Positions 26,763 through 36,297 are shown, counted from the stretch's first letter. The stretch: DNA of 64,000 bases from an uncultured Tateyamaria sp. (GCA_905480645.1 CAJQRC010000002.1:39061-103060), one strand, 5' to 3'. Notes: generated by a model from the sequence alone, not told the origin. Made by a program: numbers and translations.

Positions 26763-27458
26763 TTAAGCACTCCTGACTGTACGTTGTTCAATACGCTTTT
26801 CATGATTTCCTTGGATGATACGATGGACATAGATGCCAGGTAGGTGGATGCTGTCTGGGTCCAAGCTGCCAGTAGGCACAATCTCTTCTACTTCAACAAC
26901 GCAAGTTTTACCGCACATCGCAGCTGGTGGATTGAAATTTCTAGCCGTTTTACGAAAAACAAGGTTGCCAGTAGCGTCTGCTTTCCACGCTTTCACGATG
27001 GCAAGGTCGGCAAAAATTCCTTCCTCCATGATGAAGGTTTCACCATTAAAGTCTTTATGCTCTTTTCCTTCAGCAATTACTGTTCCCACGCCAGTTTTTG
27101 TATAAAAGCCTGGGATCCCGCAGCCACCAGCACGCATACGTTCCGCCAAAGTTCCTTGTGGGTTGAATTCTAGTTCAAGTTCTCCTGATAGATACTGACG
27201 CATGAATTCTGCGTTTTCGCCCACATATGAGCTAATCATCTTTCTTACTTGTTTTGTTTGCAGCAAGATACCGATGCCAAAGTCGTCCACACCTGCATTA
27301 TTTGAAGCAAATATAAGATTTTTGGTGCCTGCACTTTTAATAGCATCTAGCAAAAGTTCAGGAATGCCACACAGCCCAAAGCCACCTGATGCAACAAACA
27401 TTCCGTCAAATAACAAACCACTGAGAGCTTCTTGCGCACTTCCATAGATTTTTTTCAT
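26763..27458 (-). CDS. pcaI: 3-oxoacid/3-oxoadipate CoA-transferase subunit A
   Basis: This is the alpha subunit of the same CoA-transferase, 231 aa. The glycine-rich [16 protein letters not shown] segment (about 26-41) and [13 protein letters not shown] are characteristic, and [15 protein letters not shown] follows. The gene overlaps the end of the BKACE gene by one base and precedes subunit B by one base, so the three are translationally linked at the end of the protocatechuate operon. Confidence 0.9.
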   Translation of the reverse strand: MKKIYGSAQEALSGLLFDGMFVASGGFGLCGIPELLLDAIKSAGTKNLIFASNNAGVDDFGIGILLQTKQVRKMISSYVGENAEFMRQYLSGELELEFNPQGTLAERMRAGGCGIPGFYTKTGVGTVIAEGKEHKDFNGETFIMEEGIFADLAIVKAWKADATGNLVFRKTARNFNPPAAMCGKTCVVEVEEIVPTGSLDPDSIHLPGIYVHRIIQGNHEKRIEQRTVRSA

Positions 27459-28294
27459 CAGGCTGCCTTCCTTAATCCAAGAATATTGCGTGCCTGTTTA
27501 GCACTAGCGACTGTTCTATGATATTGACCACAAATCTCAACTGCCAGTTTAACTAATGCAGCGTTTGATGGCGCTAATGTGGTTCGATTTAAACGCACAT
27601 TGTCTTCTAATCCCGTTCGCACATGACCACCTGACGAAATTGACCATTCATTCAACACGATTTGGTTTGCACCAATTCCGGCAGCACACCAAGGCGTATT
27701 TTTTCCAAAAAGTCGATGAACTGTCTCGATATAAAAATTAAAAATCGAACGATCTGCAGGCATTGCGTTTTTGACGCCCATTACAAATTGTATATAGGGA
27801 TTTATTGTTAAATTCCCCTTATTTACCATTTCTTTAGCTTTCAAAATATGACTTAGATCAAATGCTTCAATTTCGGGTTTTATATCATAAGATAACATTT
27901 CTGCCGCTAACCAATCTACAAGATTGGGGGGATTTTCATAGACTCTCGTAGGGAAATTATTTGACCCAACAGATAGAGATGCCATGTCTGGTCGTAAGGA
28001 TAGCATCCCACCACGTTCTCGTCCTGCACCAGATCGTCCCCCTGTTGACAGTTGTATAATCATGCCTGGGCAATAACTTTCTATTCCTTCTTTCAGAAGG
28101 CTGAAGGTTTCAGGGTCACTGGTTGGCGTTTCATCCTCATTACGAACGTGGCAATGAGCGATACTTGCTCCCGCCTCAAATGCTTCTTGCGTACTTTCGA
28201 TTTGTTCTGAAACAGAAATGGGAACAGCAGGGTTATCTGCTTTCCTCGGCACTGATCCTGTAATCGCAACGCATATGATACATGGATTATTCAT
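27458..28294 (-). CDS. BKACE family beta-keto acid cleavage enzyme (DUF849)
   Basis: BKACE enzymes are zinc TIM-barrel proteins that react a beta-keto acid with acetyl-CoA to give acetoacetate and a new acyl-CoA; the prototype is Kce of lysine fermentation. The 278-aa protein has zinc ligands His47, His49 (AHCHVR) and Glu230, and catalytic Arg226 and Asp231 at positions matching Kce as I remember it. Ser83 (QLSTGG) lies in the substrate site. It stands where pcaF (3-oxoadipyl-CoA thiolase) would be expected, between pcaG and the CoA-transferase genes. Acting on 3-oxoadipate it would produce succinyl-CoA and acetoacetate directly; this is inference from context. Confidence 0.87.
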   Translation of the reverse strand: MNNPCIICVAITGSVPRKADNPAVPISVSEQIESTQEAFEAGASIAHCHVRNEDETPTSDPETFSLLKEGIESYCPGMIIQLSTGGRSGAGRERGGMLSLRPDMASLSVGSNNFPTRVYENPPNLVDWLAAEMLSYDIKPEIEAFDLSHILKAKEMVNKGNLTINPYIQFVMGVKNAMPADRSIFNFYIETVHRLFGKNTPWCAAGIGANQIVLNEWSISSGGHVRTGLEDNVRLNRTTLAPSNAALVKLAVEICGQYHRTVASAKQARNILGLRKAA

Positions 28295-28303
28295 TTTATT
28301 CCC

Positions 28304-28918
28304 TTAAATATCGAAAAAAATAGTTTCGTGAGGGCCTTGAAGATGAATATCAAACTGGTAACGTCCCACGCCTTTTTTCAAGGCTAATAGTGTTTCCACT
28401 CGTTTTTGATTTTTAATTTGGCTTAATATTGGATCTAGAGAGTTAGCAATGGTTTCATCGTTGAAATAAATTCGAGTGTGTAATCCAATGTTAATACCGC
28501 GTGCGACCACCCATACTGTAATATGTGGTGCCTGCATGACGCCATCAGGCCCAGGAACTGTCCCAGGTTTAACAGTTTCAAAAATGAATTCTCCAGTATT
28601 CATATCACTTGTTGATCTCCCCCAACCCATAAAGTTTGGGTCTGCAATACCGCGTGTTTCATTTGTTGCTGGAAATAGACCTGCGGCATCCGGTTGCCAG
28701 ATTTCAATCATTGCATCGCATAGTGGTGCGCCTGCACCGTCGAAAACATAGCCGACAATAGTGATTTCCTCACCAAGGACTGGCCCTATTTTCATTGTTT
28801 TCCCTAGATCGTAACTATATGAGCTTTTGCTTGAAAAATTTGGGGTGCAGCCGATATGCACATAAGGACCGGCAGTCTGACTTGGGCTCTCTTTGAGGTT
28901 ATTAAGGCGCTCTGTCAT
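28304..28918 (-). CDS. pcaG: Protocatechuate 3,4-dioxygenase alpha subunit
   Basis: This is the structural subunit of the intradiol dioxygenase that opens protocatechuate to 3-carboxy-cis,cis-muconate. The 204-aa protein has the family core (TAGPYVHIGCTP, then GAPLCDAMIEIWQPDAAG) and APHITVWVVARG at the position of the iron-binding region in the beta chain. It lacks the complete Tyr/His ligand set, as expected for the alpha subunit. Its ATG shares a base with the pcaH stop codon. Order pcaH-pcaG is standard. Confidence 0.95.
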   Translation of the reverse strand: MTERLNNLKESPSQTAGPYVHIGCTPNFSSKSSYSYDLGKTMKIGPVLGEEITIVGYVFDGAGAPLCDAMIEIWQPDAAGLFPATNETRGIADPNFMGWGRSTSDMNTGEFIFETVKPGTVPGPDGVMQAPHITVWVVARGINIGLHTRIYFNDETIANSLDPILSQIKNQKRVETLLALKKGVGRYQFDIHLQGPHETIFFDI

Positions 28919-29655
28919 TACAATCCCTCCTTCCGATTCTCGAAATAGGTCTGGTGGCGCCCTCGCAGTACTATGTTGAATTTAAAAGCGCGACAATTCA
29001 TTGGGATGGTTCGTTTCATGTCAAGTGGGGCAGTTAAAGCATCCACAGCTTCTTTACTTGTGAGGCTGTTTACAATTGGACAAAGTTTAATGTGAGGATC
29101 GCCTTCAAAATACATTTGCGTAATAAGTCGCTGTACAAATCCGTACCCAAAAATTGAGAAGTGTATATGTGCCGGGCGCCAGTCATTCCCGCCGTTGGGC
29201 CAGGGATATGGACCTGGTTGAATAGTTCTAAACTCATAAAACCCGTTTTCGGCTGTAATTGTACGGCCGCAGCCACCAAAATTTGGATCAAGGTTCGCGA
29301 GATAACGATCGTTTTTGTGACGATACCGCCCACCTGCGTTTGCCTGCCAAAATTCAACTAGAGTATCTGGAATTCCAATTCCATTTTCATCTAAAATCTG
29401 ACCGTGGACAATAATACGGGCCCCAATCGCACTTTCGCCTGGCTTGGCATGGTTAAAAATGAGGTCATTATCTAACGGCCCTAATATATTATTATTAAAT
29501 ATAGGTGAGGTTTCTTCACTGAGGGTTGATGGAAAAGATAATAAAGCGGCTTGTGGGCTACGTTTAACGCTAGATTTATATGCTGGGGTCAATGCTTCTG
29601 GTTGCCATTCACGGTCCCGCGGAATAAATTTGCCCTTTTGCACACTTAAACTCAT
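28918..29655 (-). CDS. pcaH: Protocatechuate 3,4-dioxygenase beta subunit
   Basis: This is the iron-bearing subunit of protocatechuate 3,4-dioxygenase, 245 aa. The Fe(III) ligands are visible as the Tyr of GGRYRHKNDRY, the second Tyr in PGPYPWPNGG and the two His in PAHIHFSIFG. The DPNFGGCGR segment is also conserved. It overlaps pcaC by 4 bases upstream and pcaG by one base downstream, so subunits are made together. The gene is normal in length and shows no sign of decay. Confidence 0.96.
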   Translation of the reverse strand: MSLSVQKGKFIPRDREWQPEALTPAYKSSVKRSPQAALLSFPSTLSEETSPIFNNNILGPLDNDLIFNHAKPGESAIGARIIVHGQILDENGIGIPDTLVEFWQANAGGRYRHKNDRYLANLDPNFGGCGRTITAENGFYEFRTIQPGPYPWPNGGNDWRPAHIHFSIFGYGFVQRLITQMYFEGDPHIKLCPIVNSLTSKEAVDALTAPLDMKRTIPMNCRAFKFNIVLRGRHQTYFENRKEGL

Positions 29656-30032
29656 AGGTCTAAGCCCATCTCACGGAATGTCTGTTTGGCCAGCTTGATA
29701 GCGTGGTTTGCTTTGGGTAAGCCCGCGTAGATGGCAACGTGCATAAAAGCCTGAATAATATCATCTGGACTGGCTCCTGTACGTTCCGTAGCCCGCACAT
29801 GCATAGGAATTTCCTCAAAGTTTCCAGTGGCTGCCAATAAAGCAAGCGTCAACATGGACCGCTCTCTTTTGGAAATTGAATTATCAGCCCAAACGGTGCC
29901 CCATGCCCCTTCAACGATTAAAGTTTGGAAGGGTTGATCTAAATCTGATTTTGCTGCCTCTGCACTATCGACGTGCGTATTGCCTAACACACTTCTTCGA
30001 ATTTTCATACCAGCCGCAAACTTATCGTCCAT
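29652..30032 (-). CDS. pcaC: 4-carboxymuconolactone decarboxylase
   Basis: PcaC removes CO2 from gamma-carboxymuconolactone to give 3-oxoadipate enol-lactone. The 126-aa protein is a stand-alone CMD-family domain with the conserved WGTVWADNSISKRERSMLTL segment and the C-terminal HVAIYAGLPKANHAIKLAK, which is the usual PcaC size (not the PcaCD/PcaL fusion). It heads the operon pcaC-pcaH-pcaG-BKACE-CoA-transferase. The enzymes before and after its step, PcaB and PcaD, are not in the window. Confidence 0.94.
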   Translation of the reverse strand: MDDKFAAGMKIRRSVLGNTHVDSAEAAKSDLDQPFQTLIVEGAWGTVWADNSISKRERSMLTLALLAATGNFEEIPMHVRATERTGASPDDIIQAFMHVAIYAGLPKANHAIKLAKQTFREMGLDL

Positions 30033-30169
30033 CTATTTATTCCCTTACAAGTCACCTGTTTAATATTGAGCTAGTTCATAGCTATTGATGAAGAACATAA
30101 CAGATAACTAAATTGCACTATCATTTTTCTGCCGCTGCTGTTTTCAATTATAGGGAACAGTCATAAGCA

Positions 30170-31348
30170 TTAATATGGTAGGCCAACATAATTTTCAGCC
30201 ATGACTTGCTGTGCTGCACTACTGGAACGCAAAAACTCCAGCTCTGCATTTTGTATTTTCAGATCAAAATGAGACTGATTAGGGGCGCGGTGCATGAGTG
30301 AAGTAAACCACCAACTGAAACGTTCTGATTTCCACACGCGCTGAAGCGCTTTTTCAGAATAGAGATTGAGGTGTTTTGAAGACCCTGTTTCGTAAAATTC
30401 CTTCAAGCCATTGTATAGATAATGAACATCAGAAGCAGCAGTGTTCAGACCTTTTGCTCCCGTCGGTGGTACTATATGTGCCGCATCCCCGCATAAGAAG
30501 AGTCGCCCCCATTGCATAGGTTCTGTCACAAAAGAACGTAACGGCGTTATTGATTTTTCAATAGATGGTCCGGTTATCAACTGATCAGCATAAACCTTTG
30601 GAATTCGTCGCTTAAGCTCTCGCCAGAACGCCGCATCCGTCCAATTATCAGGGTGATCATTGAGAGAGCACTGTATGTAAAATCGGCTGAGATTCGCATT
30701 TCGCATAGAACATAAAGCAAACCCATGAGCTGAATTAGTATAGATTAGCTCATGATTTACTGGTGGAGTTTCACTCAATATACCGAGCCATCCAAATGGA
30801 TAAATCTTCTCATATTCGCGCCGGTTTTTTCTGGGGATTGTTCTGCGGCTGACACCATGAAAACCGTCACACCCTGCAACATAATCACAATTAATTCTGT
30901 GGCGTGTACCTGCAATGGTGTATTCTACAAATGGAGTCGCTGACTTTACGTCTTGCACTGACACATTTTCAACATTGAATTCAATTTTACCACCTGTCTT
31001 TTCACGGGCTTCATAAAGATCACGAGTTATTTCATTTTGTCCATAAAGCATTACATCGGCATTCGTATGTTTTGAAAAATTTATACGGAAGATTTCTTTA
31101 TCATATGAGACCAGAGTTCCATTGTGGACGAACCCTTCAGCATGCATGCGGTTGGAGCAGCCTGCCTCCTCAATTAGATTGACCAAGCCCCGTTCGAGTA
31201 TCCCAGCTCGTATACGTCCTAGCACATACGCTTTTGTTTTTTGCTCTAAGATTATACTTTCAATGTCACGCGTGTGCAGCAGTTGTGAAAGTAAAAGGCC
31301 AGCTGGCCCACCACCGATTATTACTACCTTGGTTTTCAATCGTATCAA
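30170..31348 (-). CDS. pobA: 4-hydroxybenzoate 3-monooxygenase
   Basis: This FAD enzyme hydroxylates 4-hydroxybenzoate to protocatechuate using NAD(P)H. The 392-aa length is right. It has the FAD GxGxxG site IGGGPAGLLLSQLL (from residue 11), the flavin/NADPH DG motif (VAGCDGFHG) and the GDAAHIVPPTGAKGLNTAASD segment, and RAGILERGLVNL near residue 47 is typical of PobA. It lies 137 bases upstream of pcaC on the same strand and feeds that operon. No PobR/PcaQ-type regulator gene is adjacent, so control is not evident. Confidence 0.95.
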   Translation of the reverse strand: MIRLKTKVVIIGGGPAGLLLSQLLHTRDIESIILEQKTKAYVLGRIRAGILERGLVNLIEEAGCSNRMHAEGFVHNGTLVSYDKEIFRINFSKHTNADVMLYGQNEITRDLYEAREKTGGKIEFNVENVSVQDVKSATPFVEYTIAGTRHRINCDYVAGCDGFHGVSRRTIPRKNRREYEKIYPFGWLGILSETPPVNHELIYTNSAHGFALCSMRNANLSRFYIQCSLNDHPDNWTDAAFWRELKRRIPKVYADQLITGPSIEKSITPLRSFVTEPMQWGRLFLCGDAAHIVPPTGAKGLNTAASDVHYLYNGLKEFYETGSSKHLNLYSEKALQRVWKSERFSWWFTSLMHRAPNQSHFDLKIQNAELEFLRSSSAAQQVMAENYVGLPY

Positions 31349-31800
31349 ATCTAACGTCCATAATTTAACTGCTTGACATAGGCACCAACAACCACTTTTA
31401 ACTTAAATAGTAGACATTGTTTAAACCACTCTTACAGAGAAGAAACTACATTACTTTAATCAATATACTATCAATCAATCGTTTCAGCTGTCTATATATC
31501 GTGTGGATTAGGGTGGTTATTGCGCAGCAGGTCTAAGGCATTCGTCCAGGTTTTTAGATAATTATCCATATGGCTCTTTTGGGATGCCATATGGATATCG
31601 TGTGCTGTACTAATTCAATATATTTTGCATGAAAACTTAGTACTTTGCCTTTTAGAGAAGTGCGGCAGTGGAGTACCCTACTAGAAATTGACAAATCTGG
31701 CAGCGGTTTTTTTTAAAGTAGATTTTGGATATTTTAATTAGAAAATCAGCATGTGTCTCACAAATAACCAGCATCTTGTATCAATGACGAATTTCAATAC
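31349..31800. other. Intergenic region between fdsA 3' end and pobA start
   Basis: This region of about 450 bases lies between two minus-strand genes. I see no coding frame and no RNA gene in it. It should hold the pobA promoter. Its one striking element is the inverted repeat listed separately at 31563-31597. Confidence 0.5.
31563..31597. repeat. 12-bp perfect inverted repeat with CCATATGG cores
   Basis: TATCCATATGGC at 31563-31574 and GCCATATGGATA at 31586-31597 are exact reverse complements with an 11-base spacer. Each arm also contains the self-palindrome CCATATGG, so the element can be read as two copies of a symmetric site about 22-23 bp (two helical turns) apart, as expected for a pair of dimer operators. 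No T-run follows on either side. It lies about 215 bases upstream of the pobA start and about 205 bases beyond the fdsA stop. Confidence 0.6.
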
Positions 31801-34581
31801 CTATTCAGCAGCTTCCTGTGGCGCTACTGCCTCGACCCTTACAGCCGAGAACTTGAATTCGGGAATTTTTCCATATGGATCCACAGCGGGGTTTGTAAGT
31901 AAGTTTGCTGCGGCCTCGACATATGCGAATGGAACAAAAACCATATCCTCAGAGACAGCACGATCCGCACGTGCCATGATCTCAATAGACCCACGCCTTG
32001 TAGTAAGGCGCAACATGTCGCCAGGCTCAACTCCAAGTGCACGCAGGGTCTTGGGATTCAGCGAGCAGTTTGCCTCGGGCTCAACAGCGTCCAATACTCG
32101 AGCACGACGGGTCATTGATCCGGTGTGCCAATGCTCAAGTTGCCTACCTGTAGTCATAATCATCGGATAATTAACGTCTGGAGCTTCATCGGGCGGTATT
32201 ACAGAAGCTGGTGTAAAACGAGCGCGTCCATCTGGTCGAGGAAACCCATCTCCAAATACAACTGCTTGACCTGGATCTTTAGAACTAAGAGATGGATAAG
32301 TTACTGTTTCAGTCTCTAATCGCTCCCAGGTGATGTTATCTAGAGATCCCATAACCTTCTTCATTTCGGCAAAGACTTCAGAAACATCCTTATAATTCCA
32401 ATCCAATCCAAGCCTCTGACCCAGTTCCACAGTAATCTTCCAGTCAATGCGTGCCTCACCTGGAGGTGGCACGGCCGGGCGTACCCTTTGTACTTGCCGG
32501 TTGGTATTACTAACCGTGCCGTCCTTTTCATAAAGCGCAGAGGCGGGTAGAATTACATCCGCAAAGCAAGCTGTTTCAGTTAAAAAGATATCCTGCACCA
32601 CAAGGTGTTGAAGATTAGCGAAGGCATCACGAGCGTGTTCAACATCGGGGTCTGACATAGCCGGATTTTCACCCTGAATATACATTCCCTTGATATTACC
32701 AGCATAGGCTTGGTCTACAATTTCTGTGACTGTTAGCCCTTTTTGATTGGACCAGTCTTCATCTCTGCCCCAGACGCTGAAGATATTTTCGCGCACAGCA
32801 TCATCTGTGACCGAACGATAATCTGGAACAAACATCGGAATGAGGCCTGCGTCCGACGCCCCTTGCACGTTGTTTTGTCCACGTAGTGGATGCAACCCTG
32901 ATCCAGGTCGGCCCACTTGACCTGTCATAAGCGCCAGACTAATCAGGCATCGTGAGTTATCAGTGCCATGAATGTGCTGGCTAATCCCCATACCCCAAAA
33001 AATCATTGCGGCCTTAGCACCCGCGAATGTGCGGGCCACATCACGAATTACGTCAGGTTCAATCCCGCAAATCGGTTCCATTGCTTCAGGTGTAAAGGCC
33101 TCAAGATGCTTCTTCTCCGCATCCCAATTCTCAGTGTAAGCATCAATATACTGCTTATCGTATAAGCCCTCTTCAACAATCACGTTCATGATCGCATTCA
33201 GCATTGAGACATCTGCACCAGGCCTAAATTGCAACATCTGATAGGCAAACCGTTTAAGGCCTTGCCCTCGAGGATCCATAACAATCAGTTTGCCGCCGTT
33301 CTTAACAAATTGCTTGAAGTAGGTGGCAGCTACAGGGTGATTTTCAACGGGATTAGCCCCAATAACAATTGCAACGTCAGCATTCTCTATTTCGTTAAAT
33401 GTAGCTGTAACTGCACCTGAGCCAATATTTTCAATTAAGGCACTAACAGAAGATGCATGACAAAGACGCGTACAGTGATCAACATTGTTATGTTTAAAAC
33501 CCTGTCTGATAAGTTTTTGGAATAGATACGCCTCTTCATTAGTGCATTTGGCAGAACCAAAGCCTGCAACTGATTGACCACCGTGCGCTTGACGCAATTT
33601 TGCCAAACCTCCTGCAGCAGCTATCATAGCCTCTTCCCAGCTCGCCTCACGAAAGTGGGTAAGCACATTCCCCGGATCCACATTAAGACCCTTTGCAGGC
33701 GCATCTTCACGACGGATCAACGGCTTGGTAAGTCGGTGCTCATGATGGATGTAGTCAAATCCAAAGCGACCCTTAACACATAAACGCCCCTGATTTGCAG
33801 GACCGTTTATACCTTCAACGTATTTAACCTTATTATTTTTAACCTTGAGTGAGACCTTGCAGCCCACCCCACAAAAAGGACAAACGCTTTCAGTCTCACT
33901 ATCAAAGTCCTGACTGTCTCCGATCTGATTATCATCAACCACAGTGGCAGGCATTAGCGCACCAGTCGGGCAAGCTTGAACACATTCGCCGCAAGCAACG
34001 CAAGTACTCTCACCCATAGGATCCGCAAAGTCAAAAGTCGGGTAGGAATTATGGCCACGACCAGCCATTCCTATTACATCGTTAACCTGAACCTCACGGC
34101 AAGCGCGTACACATAATCCACATTGGATGCAGGCATCAAGATTAACACTCATAGCCACATGACTGTCATCCAGCAGAGGAATACGACCGTCCTCCATTTT
34201 GGGAAAACGGCTTTGATCAATGCCATTAATTTTAGCCATATTCCAAAGGTGGCTGGACTTATCATGCGATTCAACACGCCTAGGCTGATCTGCCAGAAGC
34301 ATCTCAAAAACCATTTTACGCGCGCCTTCTGCCCGTGCCGAGTTAGTCGTGACCACCATGCCTTCGCTGGGCTCTCGAATGCAGGAAGCCGCAAGCGTTC
34401 GCTCCCCTTCAATCTCAACCATACAAGCACGGCAATTCCCATCAGGACGATAGCCAGGCGCAGGTTTGTGGCAAAGATGCGGAATAATCAAACCACGGCC
34501 ATTTGCCACTTCCCAAATTGTCAAATCTGCAGGCGCTGTGACAGTTTGACCGTCTAACGTGAAGGTGACTTGATCACTCAT
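31801..34581 (-). CDS. fdsA: NAD-dependent formate dehydrogenase alpha subunit (Mo/W-bis-MGD)
   Basis: This catalytic subunit oxidises formate to CO2 and passes electrons through iron-sulfur clusters to the diaphorase subunit. The 926-aa protein has an N-terminal [2Fe-2S] ferredoxin domain (Cys37, 50, 53, 67), two [4Fe-4S] clusters (Cys151/154/157/161 and 194/197/200/204), another 4Fe cluster (Cys234/237/241/268), then the molybdopterin domain. The metal ligand is Cys374 followed by His375 (RLCHASSV), so this is a cysteine, not a selenocysteine, enzyme. The C-terminal molydopterin dinucleotide-binding domain is complete. Its start follows the FdsGB stop by three bases. It would consume formate produced by oxalate or other C1 routes. 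Confidence 0.95.
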   Translation of the reverse strand: MSDQVTFTLDGQTVTAPADLTIWEVANGRGLIIPHLCHKPAPGYRPDGNCRACMVEIEGERTLAASCIREPSEGMVVTTNSARAEGARKMVFEMLLADQPRRVESHDKSSHLWNMAKINGIDQSRFPKMEDGRIPLLDDSHVAMSVNLDACIQCGLCVRACREVQVNDVIGMAGRGHNSYPTFDFADPMGESTCVACGECVQACPTGALMPATVVDDNQIGDSQDFDSETESVCPFCGVGCKVSLKVKNNKVKYVEGINGPANQGRLCVKGRFGFDYIHHEHRLTKPLIRREDAPAKGLNVDPGNVLTHFREASWEEAMIAAAGGLAKLRQAHGGQSVAGFGSAKCTNEEAYLFQKLIRQGFKHNNVDHCTRLCHASSVSALIENIGSGAVTATFNEIENADVAIVIGANPVENHPVAATYFKQFVKNGGKLIVMDPRGQGLKRFAYQMLQFRPGADVSMLNAIMNVIVEEGLYDKQYIDAYTENWDAEKKHLEAFTPEAMEPICGIEPDVIRDVARTFAGAKAAMIFWGMGISQHIHGTDNSRCLISLALMTGQVGRPGSGLHPLRGQNNVQGASDAGLIPMFVPDYRSVTDDAVRENIFSVWGRDEDWSNQKGLTVTEIVDQAYAGNIKGMYIQGENPAMSDPDVEHARDAFANLQHLVVQDIFLTETACFADVILPASALYEKDGTVSNTNRQVQRVRPAVPPPGEARIDWKITVELGQRLGLDWNYKDVSEVFAEMKKVMGSLDNITWERLETETVTYPSLSSKDPGQAVVFGDGFPRPDGRARFTPASVIPPDEAPDVNYPMIMTTGRQLEHWHTGSMTRRARVLDAVEPEANCSLNPKTLRALGVEPGDMLRLTTRRGSIEIMARADRAVSEDMVFVPFAYVEAAANLLTNPAVDPYGKIPEFKFSAVRVEAVAPQEAAE

Positions 34582-34584
34582 GGC

Positions 34585-36273
34585 CTAAACCTCATCCGCA
34601 AAATGTTTGATGGTAAGACGTATTGGATTAGGGGCTGCCTGGCCAAGGCCACAGATCGATGCATCAACCATTGCCTGGCTCAATTCCTCCAGCAAAGGTT
34701 GATCCCACTTATTACTCTGCATCAATTTAACAGCTTTCTCACAACCCACACGACACGGCGTGCATTGCCCACAGCTCTCATCTTCAAAAAATCGTAGCAT
34801 GTTCAATGCAGCATCACGCGCTTTGTCATGATCACTCAAAATAACGATAGCCGCCGATCCAATAAAAGTACCGTGGGCCTGAAGAGTATCAAAATCCATC
34901 GGCACATCATTTAAAGACGCCGGTAATAACCCTGCAGAAGGACCACCAGGCTGATAGGCTTTGAAAGTATGCCCTTTAAGCATTCCACCAGCGGCCTCTA
35001 TTAAGTCGGTTATGGTTGAGCCCGCAGGAAGTAAATAAACACCTGGTGCAACCACGCGCCCGGAAACAGAATAACTACGCAAACCGGTACGCCCGTTCTT
35101 TTCTACCGAATTTAGAACCTCCGGTCCTTCACGACACACCCGCGCGACCCACAACAAAGTCTCAATATTGTGCACAAGAGTGGGTTGGTTAAAAATACCC
35201 ACTTGCGCCACAAATGGTGGCCGGTGACGTGGCAAGCCCCGCTTGCCCTCTATACTTTCAATCATAGCACTTTCTTCACCACAGATATATGCACCTGCAC
35301 CACGGCGAAGATCGATATATCCGCGCTCGATAATACCTGCACCCTCAAGGGCCAAGATTTCCTGAGCTAGTATTTGAAGCACAGCCGGATATTCGTCACG
35401 CATATAGATATAGCAAGTTTCAGCCTCAACTGCCCACGCAGCTATCAGCATGCCTTCTAAAAATAAATGCGGGGTCCGTTCAAGATAATAGCGATCTTTA
35501 AATGTGCCCGGCTCACCTTCGTCACCATTAACAGCTAAATAACGTGAACCGGCATTCGCACGAACAAATCCCCATTTTTTTCCGGAAGGAAACCCAGCCC
35601 CCCCCAAACCGCGCAGGCCAGAGCTTAAAATCTTATCCTGAACATCTTCCCAGTTTCCTGATTTGCGCAAACTTTTCAGGGTCTCATAGCCGCCAAGAGC
35701 CTTATAAGCTTCAAAGCCTTCAAATTCTGGTATATCTGCATGCGTATGATTTGCCTTGATTGCCGCTTGCACTTTTTCAGGCGTGGCATGGTCTATATGA
35801 TAATGGCCAAGCTCCAAAACAGGCGCAGTATCACAACGCCCCATACAAGGGGCACGCAATACCCGTACCTTAGATGCGTCAAGACCCTCCTCAAGTGCAG
35901 CTTTCAACTGTTGAGCGCCCGCAAGTTCGCAAGAGAGTGAATCACAAACACGTATAGTCAAGGAAGGTGGTGGTGTCTCACCTTCCTTAACAGGGTCAAA
36001 GTGCGCATAAAATGTCGCTACCTCCCAAACTTCCGCCATAGAAATACGCATCTCTTCCGCTAATGCACGAAGGTGGGCAGCAGAAAGATGTCCATAAGCG
36101 TCCTGAATGAGATGCAGAAACTCAATTAGCAAATCGCGGTGAAGAGGACGATTCCCAATTAATTCAATAACCTCACTCTGAGCATCATCATCCAGTTGAC
36201 GACCCTTCGGCGTATGACGACCTCGACCCTTACCAGATTTCCAAATACCTAGCTTAGTATCTTGAACATTCAT
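34585..36273 (-). CDS. fdsB: Fused formate dehydrogenase gamma-beta subunit (NuoE-NuoF type diaphorase)
   Basis: This is the NAD+-reducing module of the soluble formate dehydrogenase. Residues up to about 190 are a NuoE/FdsG thioredoxin-fold [2Fe-2S] domain (VCDSLSCELAG and APCMGRCD). The rest is NuoF/FdsB with the FMN-binding GLRGLGGAGFPSGKKWGF, NGDEGEPGTFKDR, GAGAYICGEESAMIESIEG and the C-terminal 4Fe motif ESCGQCTPCRVGC. In Cupriavidus FdsG and FdsB are separate proteins; here they are one chain of 562 aa. The start is the ATG at 36273, 8 bases after AAAGGAG; the GTG at 36282 overlaps the ribosome site. No fdsC, fdsD or accessory gene follows fdsA. Confidence 0.94.
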   Translation of the reverse strand: MNVQDTKLGIWKSGKGRGRHTPKGRQLDDDAQSEVIELIGNRPLHRDLLIEFLHLIQDAYGHLSAAHLRALAEEMRISMAEVWEVATFYAHFDPVKEGETPPPSLTIRVCDSLSCELAGAQQLKAALEEGLDASKVRVLRAPCMGRCDTAPVLELGHYHIDHATPEKVQAAIKANHTHADIPEFEGFEAYKALGGYETLKSLRKSGNWEDVQDKILSSGLRGLGGAGFPSGKKWGFVRANAGSRYLAVNGDEGEPGTFKDRYYLERTPHLFLEGMLIAAWAVEAETCYIYMRDEYPAVLQILAQEILALEGAGIIERGYIDLRRGAGAYICGEESAMIESIEGKRGLPRHRPPFVAQVGIFNQPTLVHNIETLLWVARVCREGPEVLNSVEKNGRTGLRSYSVSGRVVAPGVYLLPAGSTITDLIEAAGGMLKGHTFKAYQPGGPSAGLLPASLNDVPMDFDTLQAHGTFIGSAAIVILSDHDKARDAALNMLRFFEDESCGQCTPCRVGCEKAVKLMQSNKWDQPLLEELSQAMVDASICGLGQAAPNPIRLTIKHFADEV

Positions 36274-36297
36274 ACGCAGCACTCCTTTAAACTGGAG

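Noticed and set aside
26762..26881. Upstream extension of CoA-transferase subunit B
   Set aside because: It lies inside subunit A; the ATG at 26761 directly follows the subunit A stop and has its own ribosome site.
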